Below, piece by piece: positions 16,628 to 26,256 of a DNA stretch of 64,000 nucleotides. Source of the DNA: Curtobacterium flaccumfaciens (lineage in GTDB: Bacteria > Actinomycetota > Actinomycetes > Actinomycetales > Microbacteriaceae); the NCBI GenBank assembly GCA_029689965.1, contig CP121450.1:3720001-3784000 (forward strand), given 5' to 3'. Made by a program: the position numbers and the translations under genes. The stretch's first letter is position 1; every line of letters begins with the position of its first letter. The notes under the pieces were generated by a model. That model did not search any database. It was not told the origin of the DNA and saw only the letters and a list, made by a program, of their open reading frames with translations.

Positions 16628-19472
16628 GGCCGGGCCATCCGTCCACCCGACAGCACCGAGGCCGCCCACCGGGACAGCCGCGCACGGTCGACCTTCGAGT
16701 TGTGCCGGATGTCCGTCGGCAGCACCGGAACCACGAGCACCGCGGCGAGCGGGATCCCCGCGGCCGCCCGCACGGACGCCGCCAGCGCAGGCGAGGCGAG
16801 CGCGGGTCGTCGTGCCGGGCGGCCACCCGTCGTCTCCACGACAGCGACGGCCTGCTGCGTCCCGCTCGGCCCGATGCCCGCGAGTCCCGCACGGCCGACA
16901 CCGTCGACGCGCTCGATGCGTTGCTCGGGACCGACCGGCGTCACAACACCGTCCGGCGTGGTGAGCACGTGCTGCAGCCGACCCTCGACCCAGAGCCGAC
17001 CGGAGTCGTCGAGGTGTCCGACGTCACCGGTGCGGTGCCCACGGGGTCCTCCACGCCGAGCCGCGAGACCCGGTTCTGCCGCCAGAGCCGGTCGTAGCGC
17101 TCCCGGACGTGCGGCGCGGCCACCACGATCTCGCCGGTGACACCCGGCTCGTCCGTGAGCGCACCGGTCGGCTCGCCGGACCCGTCGAGCGGCGCGATCC
17201 GGACCCGGACGTTCGCGGCCGGGACCCCGACGCAGATGCCCTCCTGGTCGGCGGCACCGGCGGCACGCACACCGTCGAGGTCGACGTCGGTCATGAGCAG
17301 CCCCTCGGTCATGCCGTACGGAGTGTGTGCGCTGGCGTTCGGCATGAGCTCGGTCGCCGCCGTGAGCAGCGCGGCCGACACTGGAGCGCCCGCCGACAGG
17401 AACAGCCGCACCCGTCCGAGCGCCGCACGGTCGGGATCGGTCAGCGCAGAGGCGGTGGCCACGACGTTCGCGAGCGCCGCGGGCGACAGGAACACCACCG
17501 TCGCGTCGGCCGCGGTCACGGATGCAGCAACGGCCGTCGCCGTGAGGGTCCGCGGCGCGGTGACGTCCATGTCCGGCGCGACCGAACGGGCACCGAGCGC
17601 TGGGCCGAGCAGGGCGAAGGGTGCGAAGCCGGCGACGAGTCCGGTGCCGACACCGATGTCGTACTGGGTGGCCAGGGCGTCCCGGACGGCACCGAGCTGA
17701 CCGTGCGTGTACACGACACCCTTCGCCGGACCGGTCGATCCCGACGTGAAGAGCACGGCGGCGGGCGCGTCGGACGACGGCGCCTCGGGCAGGGTGGCCC
17801 CGTCAGCGAGGCGCCGGGCACCGCGACGGGCGACGTCGACGAGCGTGTGCTCCACCCGCAGTGCACGACGAGCGGGCGCGGGCAGCGCCACGGTCGCGAT
17901 GCGCCGACCGGGCCAGCCGAGCGCGCGAGCGGCACCGAGACCCGGCAGCGCGCCGATGATCCAGTCGGGTCGGGCGCCGCGGACGGCACGGGTCAGCCCG
18001 CGCAGCCCCAGCCCGGCATCGGCCACGACGACGACCGCGCCGATCCGCACGCACGCGTACAGGACGGCGGTCAGGTCTGCGCCAGGGGTCACGAGCAACG
18101 AGACGCGGTCACCCGGTCGGACGCCCAGGTCGACGAGCCCTGCTGCGATCTCGTCCACCCGTCGGGCGAGGAGTCGCCATGACACGGTGCGGGGGCCGCC
18201 GGCGACGGCCATCTCGACGAGTGCTGCCTCGTCGCTGTCGCGCAGGTCGTCGAGTGCCGCCCAGAGCGGGCGGTTCGCCGATTCGAGACTCGGGTCGGCC
18301 GGTCCGAGACTCGCGTCGGGCGACAGTTCTCGGGTTCCAGCGCCCGAGCCCTGTCGCTGCGCCCGAGACTCGTCCTGCAGCGGTCGGTCGGCGGCTGCCT
18401 GGAGGGACGGCTGGCCGTCCGGCAGGTGGTCGCCGAGCCAGTCGAACACCGTCCCGGCGACGTCGGCGTCGTCCGGCAGCAGGTGACCGGCGCCCTCGAA
18501 GCGGTGGACGTCGGCGTGCGGCAGCCGCTCGGCGAGGTCGTCGAGGTACCGCTCGAGGAACACCGGGTCGCGCGGCCCCCACATGAGCAGCGCCGGGACC
18601 TCGAGCGCCGCGACCCCCGCGGCGATCCGGTCGAGCTCGGGCGCACTCGGGTGTGCCGCGTCGACGGGGATGTCCGCCACGAAGCCCCCACGCCACCACG
18701 GCGGGCAGCACCGCGGTACGGCGCCCGGTACGCGTCGGCGACGGGACGGTCGAGCCGGGGATGCGCGATGGCGAGCGTCGTCTCGAGGAACGCCGGCGTC
18801 ACGACGGTCGCCCGGCCGAGCAGCTGCGGGCGGAGTGCGAGTCGCAACGGAGCGGGGATCGGGCGTCGTCGGGCTGGTGCACGGCGGTGTTGCACGTCGT
18901 GACGCCCACCACGAGGTCCGGGTGGTCGACCGCCCACCCGAGCGAGACCACCCCGCCCCAGTCGTGGCCGAGGGTGACGACGGGCCCGGTCAGTCCGAGT
19001 TCGTCGGTCAGGGCGCCGAGGTCGGCGACGCGCTGCGGCAGCCCCCGCTGGACCCGGTCCGATCCGAGAAGCCCATGTCGAGCTGGTCGACCGCGATCAC
19101 GCGCCAGGCGGGACCTCCCGTCGCAGCGACCTCGAGCGAGGTGCGGAGCACCGATCGCCACAGGTACGACCAGGTCGGGTTGCCGTGCACGCACAGCAGC
19201 GTGCCGACCGGTTCCACGCCGAGCGCGGCCAGGGACCCGGCCGTGTCGAGGAGGTGCCACGTGCGCTCGTGGCGATCCGTTCCTCTCCCCACCGGCACGG
19301 CCGGGCCGCCGCTGGCGCGTCGCCCCGGAACCGGCGGCGTGGGCCCAGGACGGCCTTCGGGCCATCCCGGCACCGTGACCAGACGCGACCACGCGGGGTC
19401 GAGCCCGGGCAGGGAGGGCGGCTGCGTCGCCGGAGCCGTGCTCGCGGCGACGCGGGGCAACCCGGCTGTCAC
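16624..19472 (-). CDS. oleBC: OleBC fusion: beta-lactone decarboxylase plus beta-lactone synthetase, several frameshifts
   Basis: About 949 residues. The N-terminal half is an alpha/beta-hydrolase of the OleB/haloalkane-dehalogenase type: LLCVHGNPTWSYLW (oxyanion loop), VVTLGHDWGGVVS (nucleophile Asp) and a late FEGAGHLLPDD (catalytic His). The C-terminal half is an acyl-CoA-ligase-like OleC: LFTSGSTGPAKGVVYTH, PYGMTEGLLMTD and GRLWVEGRLQHV. OleC forms a beta-lactone from the beta-hydroxy acid; OleB decarboxylates it to a cis-olefin. BC fusions are known in actinobacteria. Breaks lie near 19060, 18860, 18690 and 17045. GTG start 19472 overlaps the oleA stop. The interdomain linker is encoded by a family B repeat (18284-18372). 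Confidence 0.88.
18284..18372. repeat. Inverted-repeat element, family B, copy 3, inside the oleBC coding linker
   Basis: CGAGACTCG twice, GCGACAGTTCTCGGG, a CGCCCGAGCCCTGTCGC inverse arm and CCCGAGACTCG show it is the same element as at 3439 and 15548. Read on the minus strand it stays open and encodes roughly DESRAQRQGSGAGTRELSPD plus SLGPADPSLES between OleB and OleC. Confidence 0.75.
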
Positions 19473-20569
19473 CAGCGCAGTTCCATCATCGCCGTGTTGA
19501 TGCCGGAGCCGACGCCGCCGAGGAACACCCGGTCGCCCGGGCGGATCGACCCGTGAGCGACCTCGTCCGCCAAGGTGATCGGGATCGAGGCGGGTCCGAC
19601 GTTGCCGAACCGCTGGTACGTCGTGGGGACCTTGGCGCGAGGCACGCCGATCGCCTCGACGAAGGCGTTCGTGTGCACGTCGGACACCTGGTGCAGGACG
19701 TACCGGTCCATGTCTGCCCAGTCGAAGTGCGAACGGGCCTCGTTCCAAGCGGCGACGACGAGCTCCATCCCGCCCTTGAGCAGCATCTTCGCGTCCGTGA
19801 ACATCCCGTCGACGCTGCCGACGCACAGGTCGTACCACTGCGTCGCCGCGCGGGTGACGCCGCCGACGATCCGGTGCCCGGCCGGGTGCGCGTCCGCCGG
19901 GCCGAGCACGGCCGCAGCGGCTCCGGAGCCGAGCGTCAGGCTCGCGAACTCGCTCATGAAGTCCTTGCGGTTCCGACCGCCCTCGTTGAGACGCTGGATC
20001 GTGTTGAGCTGCACCTGGTCGGCGTCCTCGCCGTCCACGACGAGCGCGTACTTGATCTGCCCGGAGTCGATCATGCCCGCGGCGACGCTCATCGCGTTCA
20101 CGAACCCGAGGCAGGCGTTCGCGATGTCGAAGTTGATCGCCGAGGACGGCAGCCCGAGCCCGTGGTGCAGCCGCACGGCCACTGAGGGCTCGAGGTGCGG
20201 GCGGGTCACCGACGTGTTGATGAGGAGCCCGACGTCCTCCGGGCCGATCCCCGCCTCGGCCATGGCACGGCGGCCGGCGTCGATGGCGGCGTCCTGGAAG
20301 GACTGTCCCTCGCCCCAGTTGCGGCGCTCCTTGACCCCGGCCACGCGTTCGAGCAGACCCATCGGCAGGCGCAGGCGGCGGAGCACGCCGCGGAGCTTCT
20401 CCTCGATGTCGGCCGAGGTGGTCACGCGCTCGGCCACGGTGGTCGCGACCGACAGCAGTGCCACGTTGTCGTGCTTGGCCGTGGCGTTGCCGGGCCGCTC
20501 CGTCTCGCTGCTCGTCGCCTGGTCGACCGGCCGTTCCGTCATGATCGTCACCGACACATACTTCCGCAT
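19469..20569 (-). CDS. oleA: OleA: thiolase-fold fatty acyl condensing enzyme
   Basis: Intact protein of 357-366 residues in the 3-oxoacyl-ACP synthase III fold. The catalytic Cys is in NACLGFVNAM, with YVLHQVSD (His) and RFGNVGPASIP (Asn); the Glu in SVTRPHLEPSVA is in the position expected for OleA. OleA condenses two long-chain acyl-CoAs head-to-head into a 2-alkyl-3-ketoalkanoic acid. Start choice is open: ATG 20569 or the ATG 27 bases downstream (20542); neither has a clear Shine-Dalgarno. Translationally coupled to oleBC; likely in one operon with the rimK-like gene upstream. Confidence 0.9.
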   Translation of the reverse strand: MRKYVSVTIMTERPVDQATSSETERPGNATAKHDNVALLSVATTVAERVTTSADIEEKLRGVLRRLRLPMGLLERVAGVKERRNWGEGQSFQDAAIDAGRRAMAEAGIGPEDVGLLINTSVTRPHLEPSVAVRLHHGLGLPSSAINFDIANACLGFVNAMSVAAGMIDSGQIKYALVVDGEDADQVQLNTIQRLNEGGRNRKDFMSEFASLTLGSGAAAAVLGPADAHPAGHRIVGGVTRAATQWYDLCVGSVDGMFTDAKMLLKGGMELVVAAWNEARSHFDWADMDRYVLHQVSDVHTNAFVEAIGVPRAKVPTTYQRFGNVGPASIPITLADEVAHGSIRPGDRVFLGGVGSGINTAMMELRW

Positions 20570-20609
20570 CCGGCCTGGGTACGCGATCCGGATGCGCTGT
20601 ACGGCGGGT

Positions 20610-21801
20610 TCACGCCTCGTTCTGGCGGGGTTCCTTCGGCAGTTTCCGGAGCTTGGCGCGGCGCTTGCGGCGCTCCGGGATCATCGACCGCATCTCCTCG
20701 AGCTTGCCGAAGCACAGGAGCCGGTCGCCCGGTTCCAGTGCGACGCCGCTCCGTGGGTTCGGGATGACGCCCGAGCCCCGGTGCAGCGTGAGGACCGTGA
20801 TGTCGCGGTCCCAGAGGCCCGATTCCTTGATGGTCTTGCCCACCAGGTCCGCGTTGGTGTGCACGAGCAGCTCGGCGACGCCGTACCCGGTCGACACCGA
20901 CAGCCGCTGCCGGACGTCGATCTCCGGGAACGCGACCTGGTTCGCGATGAAGTCGATGATCGCGCCGGCGATGTCGAGGCCCGTGGCGCGCTCGATGCCC
21001 TCGAGCCCCGGCGACGAGTTGACCTCCATCACGAGGGGTCCCTCGTTGCCCTCGAGCATGTCGACGCCGGCGACCCGCAGGCCCATGATCTGCGCCGAAC
21101 GGACTGCGGCCTCTTCGTACTCGGGCGTCAGGGTGACCTGCTCGACCGTCCCACCGCGGTGCACGTTCGACCGGAACTCGTCACCGGACGCACTCCGACG
21201 CATCGCGGCCACCACCCGGTCGCCGACCACGAACGCACGGATGTCCTTGCCGCGGCTCTCCGAGATGAAGCTTTGGATGAGGACGTTCTGCTTCGTCGAG
21301 TGCAGCGTCTCGACGATCGACTCGGCGACCTTCGCCTCGGGCGCGAGGATCACGCCGATGCCCTGCGTGCCCTCGAGCAGCTTGATCACGACGGGCGCTC
21401 CGCCGACGCGCTCGATCGCCCCACGGACGTCGGCGCGGCCGTTCACGAACGTCGTCGCCGGCATGCCGATGTCGTGCCGGGACAGGATCTGGTTCGCCCG
21501 GAGCTTGTCGCGGGAGTTCGTGATGCCGTTCGCGGTGTTCGGCGTGTAGACGTCCATCTGCTCGAACTGCCGGACCACCGCGGTGCCGTAGTAGGTGATC
21601 GAGTTGCCGATGCGCGGCAGGACGGCGTCGTAGTCGGAGAGCAGCTTCCCCGGTACTGCAGGTCGGGGTCGTCCCGGTCAGGTCGATCGCGAACCGCAGG
21701 GTGTTCAGCACCTTGACCTCGTGCCCGCGGTCGATCGCGGCGGCCCGCAGGCGCTCCGTCGAGTACGCGTGCGGGGCACGCGACAGGATGGCGAGTTTCA
21801 T
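20610..21801 (-). CDS. RimK-type ATP-grasp glutamate ligase with C-terminal RCK_C (TrkA-C) domain, one frameshift
   Basis: About 397 residues. The ATP-grasp part begins [19 protein letters not shown], with [19 protein letters not shown] (ATP loop), [17 protein letters not shown] and [16 protein letters not shown] (metal-binding Glu/Asn). The last 100 residues ([23 protein letters not shown] to [17 protein letters not shown]) match the TrkA-C/RCK_C ligand-binding domain. RimK proteins add glutamates to a carboxyl such as the ribosomal protein S6 tail; the RCK_C domain suggests small-molecule control. Break near 21650 ([12 protein letters not shown], one G short). Divergent from a retropepsin-like partner. 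Confidence 0.88.
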
Positions 21802-21891
21802 CGGGGGTGCTCCGCTGGGTGATCGGTATCGACGGCGACGCTCCATCAAAGCATGCGGACGACCGGTCCGAGCATGCGACAGGATGGGCAC

Positions 21892-22373
21892 ATGGCCCGA
21901 ACACCGAAGTCCCCGAACGGCGGTCTCGTCGTCGCCGGGTGGCGGGAGTGGGCGGCGCTGCCGGACCTCGACATCCCCTGGATCAAGGTCAAGCTCGACA
22001 CCGGCGCCCGCAGCTCGGCACTGCACGCGTTCGACCTCGAGGAGCTCCCCGGCGACCGCGTCCGGTTCTCGGTGCACCCTGGCAGGACACCGATGCCGAC
22101 GCCGTCACGATCGAGTGCGACGTGCACGATCGACGCATCGTCCGGAGCTCGACCGGCCACACCCAGGAGCGGATCGTCGTCCTCACGAAGATGACCCTCG
22201 CCGGGCGTGTCTTCGACGCCGAGGTCACGCTGAGCAACCGCGACCAGATGGGCTTCCGGATGCTCGTCGGCCGCGAGGCCCTGCGCCAGGGGTTCCTCGT
22301 CGACCCGGCTCGGTCGTTCATGGCCGGTCGGGCGCCGAAGGAGATCCGGCGCCGCAACCGCGGGCGCGCCTGA
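21892..22373 (+). CDS. RimB-like retropepsin-type protease (annotated as ATP-dependent zinc protease family), one frameshift
   Basis: About 160 residues. [33 protein letters not shown] carries the aspartic DTGA motif of the retropepsin-like PF05618 family, followed by [31 protein letters not shown]. Family members occur next to rimK and trim or process RimK products. Start at ATG 21892; break near 22080 ([10 protein letters not shown], one C short). Its stop overlaps the next start (TGATG). The intergenic space to the divergent rimK-like gene is 90 bases. Confidence 0.8.
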
Positions 22374-23267
22374 TGTCCGGCAACCCGGCCGAGGTCGCGC
22401 TCGCGCGGATCGTCGCCGGCATCGACGCCGAGCACCTGGGGGCCTACGGCGTGCACGTCCGCATCGGCGACGACGAGGCCGAGCACCGCTGGCGCAGCGA
22501 CGACCGCGTGAACGTGTACTCGGTGTCGAAGGGCGTGTGCGCGCTGGCGGTCGGCATCGCGACGGACGAGGGCCTGCTCACGCTCGACACCCGTGTACCG
22601 AACTCCTGCCCGACGTCCCGCTGGGCGACGGCGTCGAGACCGTCACGGTCCGGCACCTGCTCACGATGACGAGCGGCATCGACTTCGCGTGGTTCGGCGA
22701 CGAGGTCGTCACGTGGCCCGATCTGGCGGCCGAGATGCTCTCCCGCCCACGGTGGGCCCCGGCTCGGTCTTCCGGTACAGCGACGCCTCGCCGTACGTGG
22801 CGATGCGCATGCTCGGCGCGGTCGTCGGGGACGTCCGCGACTGGTTGCTCCCCCGACTGTTCGATCCCCTGGACATCCACAACCCGCAGTGGCACCGGTG
22901 CCCGCTGGGCTGGATCGTCGGCGGGAGCGGCCTCGAACTCCGGACGTCGGAGCTCGCCCGGATCGGCACACTGCTGCGCGACCGCGGGCGGTGGGGCGCG
23001 ACGCAGGTCGTGTCGGCGGAGTGGATCGACGGGATGCACTCGGACTGGGTCGAGGCCGGTGGTGGAGCGCCGTTCGAGCGCTACGGGATCGCAGCGTGGG
23101 ACGGCCCCGGGGACACCTGGCGGCTCGACGGTCGCTACGGCCAGTACGTCGTCGTCGACCGGGCGCGCGACGCGGTGGTGACGGTCTCCGCACACGAGGA
23201 GACGAACGACCACCGACTCGCCGAACTCGCCGCCGACGCGGTGCGCGGCATCCGCCGGGTCGCCTGA
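22373..23267 (+). CDS. Class C beta-lactamase-like serine hydrolase, two frameshifts
   Basis: About 298 residues of the PF00144 fold. VNVYSVSKGVCALAVG holds the Ser-x-x-Lys catalytic pair, VRHLLTMTSGID is the family helix, and FRYSDASPYVAMRMLG supplies the Tyr-Ser-Asp motif. No signal peptide is seen, so a cytoplasmic esterase or peptidase role is more likely than antibiotic resistance. Breaks near 22597 and 22760. Translationally coupled to the protease gene upstream. Confidence 0.82.
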
Positions 23268-23282
23268 TCCCGTCCGCAGGCT

Positions 23283-23328
23283 GACCGTCCCGGTTCGCGG
23301 AACCCGGGGATCCTGGACCAGGACGGTC
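23283..23328. terminator. Compound hairpin after the serine hydrolase gene
   Basis: GACCGTCC (23283-23290) pairs with GGACGGTC (23321-23328), and an inner GGTTC/GAACC pair adds a second stem. It begins 16 bases past the stop at 23267. Confidence 0.5.
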
Positions 23329-23404
23329 AACGACCGGACAGGCGATGGCGGGGTCAGGCGTGCAGGCGGCGCGCGGCGCGACGTCAGCCGGCTGTCGACG
23401 TGAC

Positions 23405-23457
23405 CGACGGGCGGCCTGGAGGCACGGTGCGGGCCCGCCACGCGCCTCCAGTCCGTC
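23405..23457. terminator. Imperfect hairpin (family A, copy 4)
   Basis: CTGGAGGCACGGTGCGGGC faces GCCACGCGCCTCCAG; outer flanks are degenerate. It lies between the convergent serine hydrolase and esterase genes. Confidence 0.6.
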
Positions 23458-23469
23458 TTGCGCCGCCAG

Positions 23470-23580
23470 CCGGGCGAGACGCCGCCCGGCCCGCGAGACG
23501 CCGCCAGATCTGGCGGTGTCTCGGTGACGGCGCCGTGTCTCGACCGTGCCGCGGCGTCGCGCGGGCGCGAGACGCCGTCC
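23470..23580. repeat. Palindrome cluster, family D
   Basis: Four copies of CGAGACGCC or its complement occur here. The core at 23494-23523, CGAGACGCCGCCAGA then TCTGGCGGTGTCTCG, is a 30-bp palindrome with one mismatch. No ORF is believable. I see only this copy of family D in the window. Confidence 0.6.
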
Positions 23581-23582
23581 GG

Positions 23583-24475
23583 TCAGGCGTGCAGGCGGCG
23601 CGCGAGGAAGGCGAGCTGCTGCGGTGCGAGCCGCCGCCAGTAGGCCGTCGTGTGCCCGCCCGGCTCGAACCCGCCGGCCGGAGCGGTCGCGAAGCCGTCG
23701 ACGTACGTGCGCACCGCCGGCTCGAAGCCGTCGCCGGTGCCGCAGTCGACGCGGACCGCGATGCCGTCGAGCGACCGCTGCCGCCCGAGGACCGTGTTCG
23801 CCCGGAAGTCCGCCGCGTCGTCGAACGCACCGCGCGCGGTGTCGCCCGCCGACGTCCAGAGCGCGGGGCTGATCGCGGAGACCGCGCGCACCCGCGCCGA
23901 GCCGAGCACGCCGGCGGGGTGGAGCGCGCCGTACCCGCCCATCGAGTACCCGGTGAACGCGAGCCGCGCGGTGTCGAATCCGCGACGCGCGAGCAGCGGC
24001 AGGAACTCGTCGACCACCATCGCGGCGGGGTCGTCGCCGTCCGCCCGTCGGTGCCAGTAGCGGTTGCCGCCGTCGACGGCCGCGATCGCGAAGGGCGCGC
24101 CGCCGGCGGCCACGTGCGCGGCGAGGAACCGGTCGTAGCCGAGGTGGGAGCCGAAGAAGTCCGCGTGGTCGTCGCCGTAGCCGTGCAGGGCGACCGCGAT
24201 CGGCAGGGGCCCGTCGGCCTCGGGCGCGGCGACGGTCCACCCGACGGTCTCGCCCCTCCGTGCGGACGAGACGAACGATCCCGAGGTCGACGGGACGGGG
24301 TCGACGTCGGGACGGTGCCGGCTGGCCCGTCGAGCCCGAGCACCCGGTACATCGTCGACCGGCCGGGCAGGAGGCGCAGGTTCACGGCCTCGGCTGCGGC
24401 ACCCGCGACCACCACGGCGGCACCACCGACGACGAGGGACCGGCGGGTGATCCGGGCCGCGCGCGAGCCGGTCAT
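23583..24475 (-). CDS. Exported alpha/beta-hydrolase (putative esterase), one frameshift
   Basis: About 297 residues. The N-terminus (ARITRRSLVVGGAAVVVAGA) is a Tat-like twin-arginine signal/anchor. The catalytic part contains LHGYGDDHADF, FTGYSMGGYGALHPAG (nucleophile Ser in GYSMGG) and a late GGHTTAYWRRLAP (His), matching the esterase D/PHB-depolymerase-like fold. The frame breaks near 24290. The ATG at 24475 overlaps the lrp stop (ATGA), so it is co-translated with the regulator. Substrate not known. Confidence 0.75.
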
Positions 24476-24927
24476 GCGAGGGGCACCGTGCCGTCGGAGG
24501 TCACGCGCTTCATCACGAGGGTCGAGGAGATCCGCTGCACACCGGGCAAGGTACCGAGTTCGGTGTCGTAGAACTCCTGGTACGCGGCGAGGTCACGTGT
24601 GAGGACGCGCAGGAGGTAGTCCGGGTCACCGAACAGCCGCTGCGCCTCGACCACGTTCGGCATCGCCCGGACCCGCTCCTCGAACCCGCCGATCGTCTCG
24701 AGGTCCGTCCGCCCGAGCGTGGCGAAGACGATCGCCTCGAAGTGCAGCCCCACGGCCTCCGGTGAGACGACGGCGCGGTACCGCTCGATGGCTCCGGACT
24801 GCTCGAGTGCCTTCAGCCGACGGTGGCAGGACGACAGGCTCAGTCCGACCTCGGATGCCAGGTCGGTGGCACTCATCCGGCCATCGTGCTGCAGCAGTGA
24901 GAGGATCTCCCGGTCAAGTGCGTCCAT
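24472..24927 (-). CDS. Lrp/AsnC family regulator
   Basis: Intact protein of 151 residues. The N-terminal winged helix is MDALDREILSLLQHDGRMSATDLASEVGLSLSSCHRRLKAL; the C-terminal RAM domain follows (IVFATLGRTDLETI, VVEAQRLFGDPDYLLRVLTRD, TLPGVQRISSTLVMKRV). ATG 24927 matches family starts. It is divergent from a LysE exporter, a classic pairing in which the regulator senses an amino acid and activates the exporter. The shared control region is 24928-25010. Confidence 0.92.
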   Translation of the reverse strand: MDALDREILSLLQHDGRMSATDLASEVGLSLSSCHRRLKALEQSGAIERYRAVVSPEAVGLHFEAIVFATLGRTDLETIGGFEERVRAMPNVVEAQRLFGDPDYLLRVLTRDLAAYQEFYDTELGTLPGVQRISSTLVMKRVTSDGTVPLA

Positions 24928-25010
24928 GGCGGCAATCATTGCAGAGCAAGCGGGTGTCGCGCGGAAGAACCGGAGCACATTCCGCTCGATTGTCCGTAGC
25001 GTCTCGGGGT

Positions 25011-25640
25011 GTGGACCTGACCCTCATGCTGCAGTTCTGGACGGTGGCGCTCCTGCTCGCCCTGACGCCCGGAGCCGACTGGGCGTACGCCATCGCGGCG
25101 GGACTCCAGCCGCGATCCGTGGTGCCGTCGATCCTCGGCATGGTCAGCGGCTACGTGGTGGTCGTCGTGGTGGTGGCGCTCGGGATCGGCGCCCTCGTGA
25201 CGGAGTACCCGGCGGCGCTCACGGTCCTGACGCTGGCCGGTGCGGCGTACCTGCTGTACCTCGGCGTCAGCACGCTGCTCGCGCGGACCGGCACCGTGGT
25301 GACGGCGAGTGACCGGCCGCTCGGGGCGAGTGCGCGGTCGCGGTTCCTCCGCGGCGCCGGGGTGAGCGGCATCAACCCGAAGGGCGTGCTCCTGCTCCTC
25401 GCGCTCCTGCCCCAGTTCGTGTCACCCGGGGGCTGGCCGGCTCCGGTGCAGATGGGCGTCCTCGGCAGCCTGCACCTGATCGACTGCGCGGTCGTCTACC
25501 TGCTCGTCGCCCTGGCCGCACGGCGGATCCTGCGGTCGCGTCCGCGGGCGAGTGTCGTCGTGACGAAGGTGTCGGGCGTGCTGATGGTGCTCATCGGCCT
25601 CGGACTGCTGGCCGAGCAGGTGCTCCCGCGCCTCCACTGA
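25011..25640 (+). CDS. LysE/RhtB family amino-acid exporter
   Basis: Intact 209-residue inner-membrane protein with five or six helices. LLLALTPGADWAYAIAAGLQPR near the N-terminus is the LysE signature, followed by LAGAAYLLYLGVSTLLAR, GVSGINPKGVLLLLALLPQF and a final helix ending LGLLAEQVLPRLH. It exports an amino acid or related metabolite. Start GTG 25011 follows GGGG. Divergent from the Lrp gene. Its 3' end overlaps the TetR gene arriving from the other strand by about 50 bases. Confidence 0.9.
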   Translation: MDLTLMLQFWTVALLLALTPGADWAYAIAAGLQPRSVVPSILGMVSGYVVVVVVVALGIGALVTEYPAALTVLTLAGAAYLLYLGVSTLLARTGTVVTASDRPLGASARSRFLRGAGVSGINPKGVLLLLALLPQFVSPGGWPAPVQMGVLGSLHLIDCAVVYLLVALAARRILRSRPRASVVVTKVSGVLMVLIGLGLLAEQVLPRLH

Positions 25641-26233
25641 GCGGAGCAACGGCACCGGCACCGACACCGGCACCGAGCAGGGCACCGAGCAGGGCACCGG
25701 CGATCTGCCGTGCCGTGCCGGTCCCGAGGCCCGGGTCACGCAGACGCATCGCGAGGTACCCTGACACGACGAGCAGCAGTGGTCGGCGAGCGCCGCGGAC
25801 CGGGTGCCGACCACGGGTACCGCGAGTTCTGCCAGTCGGCGACGCAGGGTCCCGGTCTCCAGGTCGAGCACCGCGCGCACGCCCTCCGGGGCGTCGACGT
25901 ACTCGGCCGCCGTCCCGAGGAACGCGCACCACCGCGACCCGGCCGGGTCGAGCGGTAGGCGTCGAGGGCGTCGAACACGGCGAGCAGCCTCCCCCGGTCG
26001 TCGTGCGCTGCGGCGACGGCGGCGTCCCACGTGGCGAGCCAGTCGTCGTGCCGCCGTCCGAGTGCCGCTGCGACGAGGGCCTCCTTGCTGGCGTACCCGC
26101 GGTAGAGCGTGGCGCTGGAGATCCCCGCACGCTCGAGCACGGCGTCGATCGGCGTCGCGGCGATGCCCCGGGTGAAGAAGAGTTCCTCGGCGGCGTCGAG
26201 GAGCTTCTGCTCGGTTCCTGGACGCATCGCCAT
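25591..26233 (-). CDS. TetR family repressor, two frameshifts
   Basis: About 214 residues. The HTH at the N-terminus (MRPGTEQKLLDAAEELFFTRGIAATPIDAVLERAGISSATLYRGYASKEALV) is typical TetR. Effector-domain fragments WCAFLGTAAEYVDAPEGVRAV and VVSGYLAMRLRDPGLGTGTARQIAGALLGALL lie in other frames, with breaks near 25940 and 25775. The tail contains low-complexity GTG/GAC repeats (25650-25700). It is divergent from an MFS gene 23 bases away and probably represses it. Confidence 0.82.
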
Positions 26234-26256
26234 GAGAGCACCCTAGGCTCTCAAAA

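Larger units (their letters stand above)
23352..23604. repeat. 24-bp direct repeats bracketing hairpin elements
   Basis: The sequence GGTCAGGCGTGCAGGCGGCG plus CGCG occurs at 23352-23375 and again at 23581-23604. The second copy is the 3' end of the esterase gene, including its stop codon; the first is a detached copy 229 bases away. Between them lie a family A hairpin and the family D palindromes, so the whole 23.27-23.58 kb gene-free stretch is repeat material. Confidence 0.8.

Noticed and set aside
22373..23267. The beta-lactamase-fold gene as an antibiotic-resistance gene
   Set aside because: It lacks a signal peptide and lies in an operon with a RimB-like protease; a cytoplasmic esterase or peptidase role is more likely.
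25650..25700. GGCACC/GAGCAGGGCACC repeats as a separate element
   Set aside because: This is low-complexity coding DNA in the TetR 3' end, short and irregular.
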